DNA of 14,313 nucleotides, from the NCBI GenBank assembly GCA_947374315.1, contig CANCBK010000041.1:1-14313 (forward strand), in the 5' to 3' direction. Of the stretch, positions 7,445 to 14,169 are shown piece by piece. Both the position numbers and the translations under genes were made by a program. The stretch is from Burkholderiaceae bacterium. Its GTDB lineage: Bacteria > Pseudomonadota > Gammaproteobacteria > Burkholderiales > Burkholderiaceae. Below the pieces are notes generated by a model. It was not told where the DNA came from. It saw only the letters and a program-made list of their open reading frames with translations, and did not search any database. How positions within the stretch are numbered: the stretch's first letter is position 1; every line of letters starts with the position of its first letter.

Positions 7445-7997
7445 CGGCGAGTTCATCGCCAAACAAATTCAATATGAGAAATCCCAATCTCTTGCTGCTG
7501 AAGCGGATCGCGCTTTGGAATTAATTGGTCGTTCAATTCGGATGGCTGGTTACCAGAATGCGACATCACCCATTCGATTTAGCAGAAGTATCTCTTTCAG
7601 TGACTCTATCCACATTCAAAAAAATAGTGGGTTTCGGGGTTCTGACGCCTTGATGGTGAAACACGAACTTTCTTCTGGAATAGATTTTGACTGCATTGGC
7701 AACACCTTATCTCAAGAGCGAACAAAACAGGGCATCGCTCAGCAGGGATTTTTAGTGAATCGACAAGCATCCGCTCCTAAGGGAGTGCGTGTCAATGGTG
7801 GCTCATTAATTTGCCAATCCTTGGATCGAAAAGGGCGCTTGCAAAACACCACCTTAATGAACGGAGTGAACTTATTAGCCATTGACGAGCTTCCCGGCAT
7901 CTCGGGCCGGGCCTTTAGGATCAGGCTGCAAATGACTGATGGGATCTCGATTCATCAAGAATTCGAGCGTACGTTCGCGACACGAAACCTCTTGTGA
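7374..7997 (+). CDS. pilW: PilW-like minor pilin, no prepilin leader
   Basis: A 207-residue protein resembling PilW. It opens with MSLLECLVGLALSLVLVAP, matching a mature type IV pilin N-terminus (hydrophobic helix, glutamate at position 5), but the leader ending in glycine is absent. An in-frame TAA at 7371-7373 directly precedes the ATG, so no upstream extension is possible. PilW traits follow: a helix with LELIGRSIRMAGYQN (48-62), GSDALMVKHE, DFDCIGN with a first cysteine and SLICQS with a second, then LMNGVNLLAID, and the C-terminal ERTFATRN. The role would be in minor pilin priming of type IV pilus assembly. The gene overlaps the pilV-like ORF by 71 nt and the next ORF by 4 nt (GTGA). Either it works unprocessed, or a frame change is involved, or it is decaying. 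Confidence 0.7.
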   Translation: MSLLECLVGLALSLVLVAPLIKNSGEFIAKQIQYEKSQSLAAEADRALELIGRSIRMAGYQNATSPIRFSRSISFSDSIHIQKNSGFRGSDALMVKHELSSGIDFDCIGNTLSQERTKQGIAQQGFLVNRQASAPKGVRVNGGSLICQSLDRKGRLQNTTLMNGVNLLAIDELPGISGRAFRIRLQMTDGISIHQEFERTFATRNLL

Positions 7998-8326
7998 TTA
8001 TTGCCTGGGTCTTATCGCTTATGCTGCTGTTGTCCTCTTTGGTACTTCACTTAGAGCGTCTAGCTGCACTCGAGCTCATTGGGGCTAATGCGTTTGGGGA
8101 ATCTCAGCGGCAGCGGATTGCTTCTGAAAATGCGATTCTTGAATGCGAACAACAGCTTTCTAATATTGCCTCGGTGGCAAATGGCTCTTGCCACATTCAA
8201 TCTGCTGGTAAGAATCTTTGGTTGATTTCTAGTAAAGCAACACCCAGTGTGGAAGTGCTGGTATTCCTGGATGAGAAAACAAATATAGCAACCCGTTTAA
8301 ATTGGCGGCAGAACTTTGAACAATAA
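7994..8326 (+). CDS. PilX-like minor pilin component, N-terminal anchor without leader
   Basis: A 110-residue protein that begins with a hydrophobic helix (IIAWVLSLMLLLSSLVLHL, about 2-20) and continues with a polar helical part, SENAILECEQQLSN (about 43-56), similar to the conserved AxxxCExxL pattern of PilX-type proteins, then a short C-terminal domain with GSCHI and LWLIS. It starts with GTG at 7994, which overlaps the preceding stop as GTGA; the frame is blocked by TGA at 7937-7939 and contains no ATG, GTG or TTG between that stop and 7994. Like the pilW-like gene it starts at the helix itself, with no leader. The family assignment rests on position, size and these weak motifs; a GspK fragment is an alternative. 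The end overlaps the FimT-like gene by 11 nt. Confidence 0.5.
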   Translation: MIIAWVLSLMLLLSSLVLHLERLAALELIGANAFGESQRQRIASENAILECEQQLSNIASVANGSCHIQSAGKNLWLISSKATPSVEVLVFLDEKTNIATRLNWRQNFEQ

Positions 8327-8864
8327 AGACTGGGGTGGTAGCTTGCTTGAGCTGATGGCAGTTGTCCTCATCATCGCCATCATGGCAGTATCAGCAATGC
8401 CGATGTTGCATGAGCAAATGGCTGCTCGAGAAATTGACATCATCGCTAGACGTTTTATCGCGCATGCGCAATTTGCAAGAGCGCAAGCATTCACACTGGG
8501 AACAACGGTTCAAATCACCCCTTTAACTGGCAATCTTTGGGATGAAGGCTGGGTTGTTAAAAGTACTTGCAGTCATCGGCAATCACAGACCACTTGCATT
8601 GAGCGATTTTGGTTTTCTCAGGGCGATATTGCGCCGGTGTATTTCAAGGGTGGAGGTAAGCAGTTTATGGACCCACATTCCTCTAAGCGGGGTATCACCT
8701 TTAATGCAGCTGGTGCTGCAAAAACCGCTCAGGGCGGATTTGTGGCTAACCGCCTGATATTGGGTCATGACCGAGATCCTCGGTTAGAGCGGCAGTTGGT
8801 ATTGGGTAGCGGGGGTCGTTGGAGGATTTGCGATCCCATTAAAGACGCGAAAGCTTGTAATTAA
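8316..8864 (+). CDS. fimT: FimT/GspH-like minor prepilin
   Basis: A 182-residue prepilin of the FimT/GspH type. The short leader MNNKDWG is followed by GSLLELMAVVLIIAIMAV, so cleavage between Gly7 and Gly8 places Glu12 at mature position 5. The body shows FimT/GspH traits: FIAHAQFARAQAFTLGTTVQI, NLWDEGWVV, GITFNAAGAA and the closing LGSGGRWRICD. The start is TTG at 8316, the only usual start codon after the in-frame TAA at 8298-8300; it overlaps the preceding gene by 11 nt and lacks a strong ribosome-binding site. Cysteines in STCSHR, TTCIE and RICD may form disulphides in the periplasm. FimT proteins act in pilus assembly and, in some species, in DNA binding during uptake. It ends the cassette, 47 nt before ribD. 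Confidence 0.78.
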   Translation: MNNKDWGGSLLELMAVVLIIAIMAVSAMPMLHEQMAAREIDIIARRFIAHAQFARAQAFTLGTTVQITPLTGNLWDEGWVVKSTCSHRQSQTTCIERFWFSQGDIAPVYFKGGGKQFMDPHSSKRGITFNAAGAAKTAQGGFVANRLILGHDRDPRLERQLVLGSGGRWRICDPIKDAKACN

Positions 8865-8911
8865 AGCGGGTAAATTTGCCGCATCTGCCCCCAATCGGTT
8901 TTAATAGACCC

Positions 8912-10027
8912 ATGTACACCGCAGTCGACCACCAATTCATGAGCCAGGCTTTAGCCGAGGCTCAAAAAGCCCTCTATTTATCCAACCCCAACCCTCGGGT
9001 GGGGTGTGTCATCGTTAGAGAAGGTCAAGTCATTGGCCGTGGGTATACCCAAAGGGTGGGCGGCGCCCATGCGGAGGTTCAGGCATTGGCCGATACCAAA
9101 GCGAATGGTTTTGACGCTGCCGGATCAACGGTATATGTCACTCTAGAGCCCTGCAATCACATCGGCAGAACGCCGCCTTGTGTTGATGCCTTAATTGCCG
9201 CGAAGCCTGCCAGGGTCATTGTGGCGATGTCAGACCCGAACCCCCTAGTGGGTGGTAAGGGGCTTGAGCGATTAAAAAATGCGGGTATTGATGTCCGTTG
9301 TGGCTTATTAGAATCTGAAGCCCAAGCCATCAATAGGGGATTTATTTCTAGAATGACTCGGGGCTTGCCTTGGGTGCGCCTCAAGATTGCCGCTAGCTTG
9401 GATGGAAAGACGGCTTTACCGAATGGACAAAGTCAATGGATTACCGGTGCTTTAGCGAGGGCGGATGGGCACCACTGGCGCGCTCAAGCATGCGCGATAT
9501 TGACTGGCGTAGGAACTATCAAGGAAGATGATCCGGCTCTTAATGTGCGAGATGTGAAGACCGAGCGTCAACCTTGGAAAATTATTGTTGACTCAAGATT
9601 AGAGACGCCACTCAATGCCAAGGTATTGAGTAATCTTGAGGGGTCGGGCGTGATCTTGGTTTGCGCTTCGCTCGATTCAGAGGCGAGTCGGGTGAAGGCC
9701 AAAGCATTAGAAGCTCTTGGGGTAGAGGTCCTTGCGATGGCGAACGCCAATGGCAAAGTGGATTTATCGCAACTGTTTGCCTACTTAGCCCAAGAGCGTC
9801 ATATGAATGAAATCCATGTCGAAGCGGGATTGAAGTTAAACGGATCCCTGCTTAGAGAAGATTGTGTTGATGAGCTCTTGCTGTATTACGCTCCCTTTTT
9901 TATGGGTGACGGCATGGGCATGGCAAACATCACGCCATTGACCGCACTAGATCAACGCCAGGATTGGCAAATGATTGATCAAGACTTATTTGGATCTGAT
10001 TTCCGTGTGCGTCTTAGCAAGAGATAG
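8912..10027 (+). CDS. ribD: Bifunctional diaminohydroxyphosphoribosylaminopyrimidine deaminase / 5-amino-6-(5-phosphoribosylamino)uracil reductase
   Basis: RibD carries out the deamination and then the NADPH-dependent ribose reduction of the early riboflavin pathway. The N-terminal deaminase (about 1-145) has the zinc site HAEVQAL (His53, Glu55) and EPCNHIGRTPPC (Cys81, Cys90), plus SNPNPRVGCVIV and MSDPNPLVGGKGL. The reductase (about 150-371) has LKIAASLDGKTA (157-168), SQWITG, DDPALNVR and HVEAGLKLNGSLL. The length of 371 matches the family. The ATG at 8912 is chosen because the deaminase homology begins just after it (DHQFMSQAL); an in-frame TTG at 8876, preceded by GCGGG, would add 12 residues and cannot be excluded. 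ribE follows after 69 nt in the same direction, probably as one transcript; the promoter may lie in or before the pilin genes. Confidence 0.93.
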   Translation: MYTAVDHQFMSQALAEAQKALYLSNPNPRVGCVIVREGQVIGRGYTQRVGGAHAEVQALADTKANGFDAAGSTVYVTLEPCNHIGRTPPCVDALIAAKPARVIVAMSDPNPLVGGKGLERLKNAGIDVRCGLLESEAQAINRGFISRMTRGLPWVRLKIAASLDGKTALPNGQSQWITGALARADGHHWRAQACAILTGVGTIKEDDPALNVRDVKTERQPWKIIVDSRLETPLNAKVLSNLEGSGVILVCASLDSEASRVKAKALEALGVEVLAMANANGKVDLSQLFAYLAQERHMNEIHVEAGLKLNGSLLREDCVDELLLYYAPFFMGDGMGMANITPLTALDQRQDWQMIDQDLFGSDFRVRLSKR

Positions 10028-10074
10028 CACTCAGCTAAATCAGCAAAAGATTCAAATCCAAAATGAACCAATAA

Positions 10075-10080
10075 CCTCCT
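10075..10080 (+). promoter_or_regulatory. CCTCCT element in the ribE leader
   Basis: CCTCCT, within the nine bases ACCTCCTTA (10074-10082) that repeat the anti-Shine-Dalgarno end of 16S rRNA, lies 16 nt before the ribE ATG. Its orientation is wrong for a ribosome-binding site. It is listed because the ribBA leader has the same hexamer at nearly the same distance. Function is unknown. Confidence 0.2.
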
Positions 10081-10096
10081 TATCTAAAAGATCACC

Positions 10097-10714
10097 ATGT
10101 TTACTGGAATTATTACCGCCGTAGGTCAAATCAAAAGTGCGCAAGCAAAAGGTGATGGCTTGCACCTGATAGTCGAAGTACCTTCTGGCTATCTCGATGA
10201 TGTTGCTTTGGGCGACAGTATTGCTATTCAGGGTGCATGCATGACGGCAACAGAATTTACCGACCATACTTTTGCCTTAGATATTTCGCAAGAATCCTTG
10301 AGTAAGACAGTGGGCTTAGATAAAGTCGGACCAGTGAATCTTGAAAAGGCGCTGCGTTTAAATGATCGCTTGGGTGGTCACCTAGTAAGCGGCCACGTGG
10401 ACGGCGTTGGTAAGGTGGCACACTTTGCCGCTGTTGCTCAAGATTCTTATGGCTCATGGCTATTGCAGATTGAGGCTCCGAAGGACCTTGCGCCATTCTT
10501 AGCCTATAAGGGGTCGATTGTCGTCAATGGCGTTTCTTTAACGGTCAACAAAACCGAAGACACTGCAGATGCCTGTCTAGTCAATATCAACTTGATTCCA
10601 CATACCCTACAAAGCACAACCTTAGGAAATCTCAAGCAAGGTGAGCCAGTGAATTTAGAGGTGGATTTGATTGCACGTTATGTTGCGCGGATGTTGGAAG
10701 CGCAAGCAAAATAA
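10097..10714 (+). CDS. ribE: Riboflavin synthase, alpha subunit type
   Basis: Riboflavin synthase dismutates two 6,7-dimethyl-8-ribityllumazine molecules to riboflavin and the pyrimidine that RibH reuses. The 205-residue protein has the two tandem lumazine-binding barrels typical of the trimeric enzyme. Barrel one (about 1-97) starts with MFTGIITAVG and has GDSIAIQGACMTATEF (39-54); barrel two (about 98-200) starts with SGHVDGVGKV (98-107) and has GSIVVNGVSLTVN (139-151). The invariant N-terminal MFTGI fixes the ATG at 10097. Barrel one reads IQGACMT where many homologues have VNGVCLT, a conservative difference. The ribosome-binding site is weak (AAAAGATC). The gene ends 22 nt before the convergent queC stop and no hairpin terminator is visible in that gap. 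Confidence 0.94.
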   Translation: MFTGIITAVGQIKSAQAKGDGLHLIVEVPSGYLDDVALGDSIAIQGACMTATEFTDHTFALDISQESLSKTVGLDKVGPVNLEKALRLNDRLGGHLVSGHVDGVGKVAHFAAVAQDSYGSWLLQIEAPKDLAPFLAYKGSIVVNGVSLTVNKTEDTADACLVNINLIPHTLQSTTLGNLKQGEPVNLEVDLIARYVARMLEAQAK

Positions 10715-10736
10715 TCTATCTTCTGGCGCGGGCAGT

Positions 10737-11477
10737 CTATAGTCGGCGATATCGCGTTGGATCGCTGAGATGAGCTTGCTGAAAGCCTACTTGCCTCAAA
10801 CGGCAAGATTCACACTCTCCACAAGCTTCGCCTAAATCATTTGCTTGATAGCAGGAAACGGTTTGTGAGTAATCAACACCTAGAGTGGTGCCCAGTTGAA
10901 TAATTTCTGCTTTGCTCATACTGATGATCGGTGCGTGAACACGAAAGCGATTCTCATTGTTCAAGGCTTCTACGCCAGCTTTAGTCGCTAAGTTCGCCAT
11001 CGCTTCAAAAGAGGCGACATATTCAGGGCGGCAGTCTGGATAACCAGAGTAATCCACTGCATTGGCGCCATAAAAAATATCTAAGCCACCCAATGATTCA
11101 GCCCAGCCTAAAGCAAGGGATAGCAAAATCGTATTGCGCGCTGGAACATAGGTCACTGGAATTTCTTGATCCTTGCCCGGGGTTACGGGGATATCGATTG
11201 ATGAATCAGTGAGGGCTGAGCCACCAAAACGCGTCAGGTCTAGGTTCACCACTTCGTGACGAATCACCCCCATCTTCTTGGCAATATGTTTGGCTGCAGC
11301 CAATTCCGAGGAATGGCGCTGTCCATAACTTACCGAAAGCACATAGGGCGCGTAACCGAGATCTTTTGCCAAAGCCAAAATCGTACTGGAGTCCAAGCCG
11401 CCAGAAAATAAAATCACTGCTGGGGCGTTGGGTTTGCGGGGAGCAATATTCTGAAAGGCAGCTGACAGCTTAGACAT
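10737..11477 (-). CDS. queC: 7-cyano-7-deazaguanine synthase QueC
   Basis: QueC converts 7-carboxy-7-deazaguanine to preQ0 with ATP and ammonia, on the route to queuosine in tRNA. The 246-residue protein carries the ATP pyrophosphatase loop SGGLDSST (25-32), [10 protein letters not shown] (50-59), the conserved [17 protein letters not shown] (111-127), and [11 protein letters not shown] (143-153). The C-terminal zinc site is complete: Cys209, Cys219, Cys222 and Cys225, in SCYQAND then [10 protein letters not shown]. The ATG at 11477 fits the family but has no clear ribosome-binding site. It lies 31 nt after cpoB on the same strand, so it is probably read through from the Tol-Pal operon; cpoB-queC neighbours are frequent in proteobacteria. 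No terminator was seen between queC and the convergent ribE. Confidence 0.94.
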   Translation of the reverse strand: MSKLSAAFQNIAPRKPNAPAVILFSGGLDSSTILALAKDLGYAPYVLSVSYGQRHSSELAAAKHIAKKMGVIRHEVVNLDLTRFGGSALTDSSIDIPVTPGKDQEIPVTYVPARNTILLSLALGWAESLGGLDIFYGANAVDYSGYPDCRPEYVASFEAMANLATKAGVEALNNENRFRVHAPIISMSKAEIIQLGTTLGVDYSQTVSCYQANDLGEACGECESCRLRQVGFQQAHLSDPTRYRRL

Positions 11478-11508
11478 GGGGTAGGTATTGAAGCTCTAGG
11501 TTGCCGGA

Positions 11509-12252
11509 TTACTTCGTTGCAGCGATGAGTTGCTGCGCATCTTTTGCCGCCTCAGTGTCTGGATACTTGCTGATAATCTCACTAAAGGTTTTCTTGGCAG
11601 CAGCCTTATTGCCACTTTCCAGTTGCGCATTACCTAATGTCAGCATCGCTCCAGGAACGCGGGGATGTGTTGGGTAGCGTTTAATTAAACTTTGTAATTG
11701 CGCAATAGCGCCTGCGTAATCTTTGTTGGCATATTTGCTATTGCCACTCCAAAAGAGCGCGAGCGGTACATAAGGGCTCTTTGGATAGCGATTTACAAAG
11801 GATGAGAAGCCTTCATCCGCCTTCTTCAGACTGCCCGCTTGGAACGCCTTTAAAGCGTCGTCATAGGCTTTTTTCTCACCAGGTTGAACTGTGCCGCTCA
11901 CCCCTTCAATGGTCACTGTGCGGGGCTCAAAATTACCTAAGCGGGTATCGAGATCTTGGTAGTAAGTTTTCTGGCTGGTGCTGATGTCTTCGCCTTGCTT
12001 CTCCAGATCCTCTACTTTGCCGCGAAGTTCTGCATTATCGGCTTTGAGTTTCTCAATCTGATTTTGCAAATCCATTTGAGTACTCGCAAGGGATTTACGT
12101 AAATCCAAAATGGCCTTGCGTGCGTCATCATCGGAAAAGAGTGCCCAGGCATTGCTGGATAGGCCTAAACAAAGCGCGGCAGCACTTAAACAAAACGCTC
12201 GTGAGAGCGTATGTTTAAAAGAGTAAGACGGGTTACTGGTGCGCTGATGCAT
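11509..12252 (-). CDS. cpoB: Cell division coordinator CpoB (YbgF), periplasmic TPR protein
   Basis: CpoB works in the periplasm with the Tol-Pal machine and coordinates peptidoglycan synthesis with outer-membrane constriction. The 247-residue precursor has a long signal peptide, with a basic start, hydrophobic core at about 19-31 and likely cleavage after AWA (residue 37). The mature N-terminus (about 40-108) is a predicted coiled coil with leucine and charged heptads (LDLRKSLASTQMDLQNQIEKL), the trimerisation segment of the family. A linker leads to TPR repeats at about 128-245, including KRYPTHPRVPGAMLTLGNAQ and EIISKYPDTEAAKDAQ. The ATG at 12252 shares one base with the pal stop (TAATG), so translation is probably coupled; no separate ribosome-binding site is seen. 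queC follows. Confidence 0.92.
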   Translation of the reverse strand: MHQRTSNPSYSFKHTLSRAFCLSAAALCLGLSSNAWALFSDDDARKAILDLRKSLASTQMDLQNQIEKLKADNAELRGKVEDLEKQGEDISTSQKTYYQDLDTRLGNFEPRTVTIEGVSGTVQPGEKKAYDDALKAFQAGSLKKADEGFSSFVNRYPKSPYVPLALFWSGNSKYANKDYAGAIAQLQSLIKRYPTHPRVPGAMLTLGNAQLESGNKAAAKKTFSEIISKYPDTEAAKDAQQLIAATK

Positions 12253-12749
12253 TAGTTGGTGATGTAAACAATGTCAGCGCGACGATTTTCTGCCCAAGCC
12301 GCCTCATTATCGCCTTCAGCTTTTGGCTTTTCTTTGCCAAAGCTCACAGCTTCCATTTGATCATCAGAAACTCCCATCAAGTTGAGTGCTTTGCGCACTG
12401 CATCTGAGCGGCGTTGACCTAAGGCTAAGTTGTACTCGGCTGTACCACGCTCATCGGTATTACCCTGAATGATGACCTTTTGCTTAGGATTGGCTTTTAA
12501 GAAGCTCGCGTGTGCAGACAATTGTTTTTGATACTTAGTCTGAACGGTGTATTCGTTCAAATCAAAGTACACGCTGCGTTGGAAGAGGGGGCTGCTTGGA
12601 TCATTCCAAGGCTGTGAGCCATAGTTGCCGCTAGTGCCATTGGCGCCATCGACATCATCCAATTTAACGCCGGAGCAGGCTGCTAAAACCAGCGCTGTTG
12701 CGCCAACAATGGCAAACGTGGCCGCACGACGTGCGATAGAAATCTTCAT
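12252..12749 (-). CDS. pal: Peptidoglycan-associated lipoprotein Pal
   Basis: Pal is an outer-membrane lipoprotein that binds peptidoglycan and interacts with TolB to keep the outer membrane attached during division. The 165-residue precursor starts with a lipoprotein signal peptide with lipobox LAAC (Cys25 would be lipidated). A flexible Gly/Asn/Ser-rich linker (about 30-52) precedes an OmpA-like domain (about 58-165): SVYFDLNEYTV (59-69), IIQGNTDERGTAEYNLALGQ (93-112) with peptidoglycan-contacting Asp99 and likely Arg114, then AVSFGKEKP and WAENRRADIVY. The ATG at 12749 has a good AGGAAAG (12753-12759). The gene is separated from tolB by a spacer holding inverted repeats and overlaps cpoB by one base. 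Confidence 0.96.
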   Translation of the reverse strand: MKISIARRAATFAIVGATALVLAACSGVKLDDVDGANGTSGNYGSQPWNDPSSPLFQRSVYFDLNEYTVQTKYQKQLSAHASFLKANPKQKVIIQGNTDERGTAEYNLALGQRRSDAVRKALNLMGVSDDQMEAVSFGKEKPKAEGDNEAAWAENRRADIVYITN

Positions 12750-12752
12750 GAT

Positions 12753-12759
12753 CTTTCCT
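12753..12759 (-). promoter_or_regulatory. Ribosome-binding site of pal
   Basis: AGGAAAG lies directly upstream of the pal ATG (AGGA to ATG spacing 6 nt), with a second AGGA-like run just before it. It is among the strongest ribosome-binding sites in the window, consistent with the high level at which Pal is usually made. Confidence 0.7.
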
Positions 12760-12775
12760 TTTTCCTACAAATGAA

Positions 12776-12796
12776 GCTATTAAATGAGCTAATAGC
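12776..12796 (-). repeat. Small inverted repeat overlapping the tolB-pal hairpin
   Basis: GCTATT (12776-12781) and AATAGC (12791-12796) form a 6-bp inverted repeat with a 9-nt loop. Bases 12792-12796 also belong to one arm of the larger inverted repeat next to it, so the two hairpins cannot form together. Confidence 0.45.
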
Positions 12797-12831
12797 CAAT
12801 ATTATGCCCCTAAGAGCGCAATATTGGCTAT
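12792..12831 (-). repeat. 12-bp perfect inverted repeat between tolB and pal
   Basis: ATAGCCAATATT (12792-12803) and AATATTGGCTAT (12820-12831) are exact reverse complements around a 16-nt loop. The element lies inside the 121-nt spacer between tolB and pal. On the - strand transcript it is followed by an A/U-rich stretch but no continuous U run, so a strong terminator is unlikely; partial attenuation, mRNA 3'-end protection or a protein-binding palindrome are alternatives. Confidence 0.7.
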
Positions 12832-12870
12832 CCGTAGTCGGAAAGATTTAGCCAAAGCTGGGGCCAAACC

Positions 12871-14166
12871 TTAGTCCATAAATGGACCCCAGGATGGCTG
12901 ACGAACATCAGATCCTGGAATGCTTAATACCTGTTTAGAGTTTCCATCAACCGATACGGCAGCCAAGACCCTTTTGCCGCCCACCTTGGTTGAATAGAGG
13001 ACGTAGCGACCATTGGCTGCAAAAGAAGGTGACTCATCGCTAGAGCTATCCGTCAGGGCCTGTGAGTCGCCTGTAGCAAGATTGAGGATATAAAGTCGGA
13101 AGGCCCCACCAATATTAGCGATGTATGCCAAATATTTGCCGTCTGGTGAAATCCGTGGGGAGGTGACAAAGCCTTGTTTATAGGTCACCCGTTTAGCCCC
13201 TTCCACTTGCTCACCTTCGGCGCTCATGCGATAAATCTGGGGATTGCCACCACGATCGCTGGTGAAGTAAATGGAGCGACCATCAGCGGAATACTGTGGC
13301 TCGGTATCAATTGTGTAGCCGCGAGTAAGGCGATGCAAGCCAGTACCATCGACATTGATGCCGTAAATCTGGGTATTGCCATCCTTCGAAAGCGAGATGG
13401 CCAATTTCTTGCCATCAGGTGACCAGGCTGGTGCGCTGTTATTGCCCTTCTGGTTCGAGAGGGAGATACGCCGACCGGTTGCTAGCTCGTGAACATAGAT
13501 CACGGGTTTGCGATCTTCAAACGAAACGTAAGCTACCTTCTTCCCATCAGGTGACCATGATGGGGAAATAATCGGTTCACCACTACTCATCGCATTGCGA
13601 ATATTCTGGCCATCCGCATCGGAAATGACTAAGCGATAGCGCTTACCTTCTTTGATGACATAAGAGAGGCGTGTCGAGAAGATACCGCGTTCACCCAGTA
13701 ACTTGAAGATGATGTCATCGGCGATCTTGTGAGCCACTGCACGCAAATTATCTGCGCTGGAGTTGAGGTTGAGGCCGCCCAAGCTTTGGGACTTGCGGAC
13801 ATCAAATAACTTGTAGTGAATATCAAACTGCGAGGCGCTAGTTTGTACTACTGAGCCCACTACCAGCGCATCAGCTCCGCGAGCCGCCCAAGATTTGTAG
13901 TTTGGTGTTCCCTCATCACTTTCACTGGCATTACCGTTCTCAGTATTCTTAAAATAACCACTGCGTGTTAAGTCTTGGCGAATGATGTCAGTAAGGCTAA
14001 TGGGTAATTTGCTCTCATCCTTAAAGCGCATGACAGCAATGGGATAAAGAGACTGTCCTACGCCCGTGATCTCAATATTCATTTGCGCTAAGGCGGGAGT
14101 GGTCAAGCCAACAAACGACAACACGACTGCCGCGAATGAAAAATATTTTTTTGCAACTTGCAACAT
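12871..14166 (-). CDS. tolB: Tol-Pal system beta-propeller protein TolB
   Basis: TolB is the periplasmic partner of Pal in the Tol-Pal complex. The 431-residue precursor has a signal peptide with likely cleavage after PALA (residue 27), leaving a mature start QMNIEI. The N-terminal domain (about 30-165) contains YPIAVMRFKDE, IIRQDLTRSGYF and AARGADALVVGSV. The C-terminal beta-propeller (about 170-431) shows repeated blade motifs: WSPDGKK (204-210), WSPDGKK (248-254), YSADGRS (292-298), ISPDGKY (339-345) and the divergent FAANGRY (382-388). The length is typical. The ATG at 14166 lies 3 nt after the tolA stop and has AAGGA (14174-14178) with a 7-nt spacing, inside the tolA end. pal follows after a hairpin-bearing spacer. 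Confidence 0.97.
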   Translation of the reverse strand: MLQVAKKYFSFAAVVLSFVGLTTPALAQMNIEITGVGQSLYPIAVMRFKDESKLPISLTDIIRQDLTRSGYFKNTENGNASESDEGTPNYKSWAARGADALVVGSVVQTSASQFDIHYKLFDVRKSQSLGGLNLNSSADNLRAVAHKIADDIIFKLLGERGIFSTRLSYVIKEGKRYRLVISDADGQNIRNAMSSGEPIISPSWSPDGKKVAYVSFEDRKPVIYVHELATGRRISLSNQKGNNSAPAWSPDGKKLAISLSKDGNTQIYGINVDGTGLHRLTRGYTIDTEPQYSADGRSIYFTSDRGGNPQIYRMSAEGEQVEGAKRVTYKQGFVTSPRISPDGKYLAYIANIGGAFRLYILNLATGDSQALTDSSSDESPSFAANGRYVLYSTKVGGKRVLAAVSVDGNSKQVLSIPGSDVRQPSWGPFMD

Positions 14167-14169
14167 GCT

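Noticed and set aside
8876..8911. TTG start giving ribD 12 extra residues
   Set aside because: The added MPHLPPIGFNRP has no deaminase similarity; the ATG at 8912 sits just before the conserved DHQFM region. It is mentioned as an alternative only.
10715..10736. Terminator between convergent ribE and queC
   Set aside because: The 22-nt gap has no inverted repeat with a U tract; only a short CGATATCG palindrome lies inside the queC end.
13412..13557. Direct repeat CCATCAGGTGACCA at 13412-13425 and 13544-13557
   Set aside because: It encodes the same WSPDG blade motif in two tolB beta-propeller repeats, so it reflects protein repeats rather than a DNA element.
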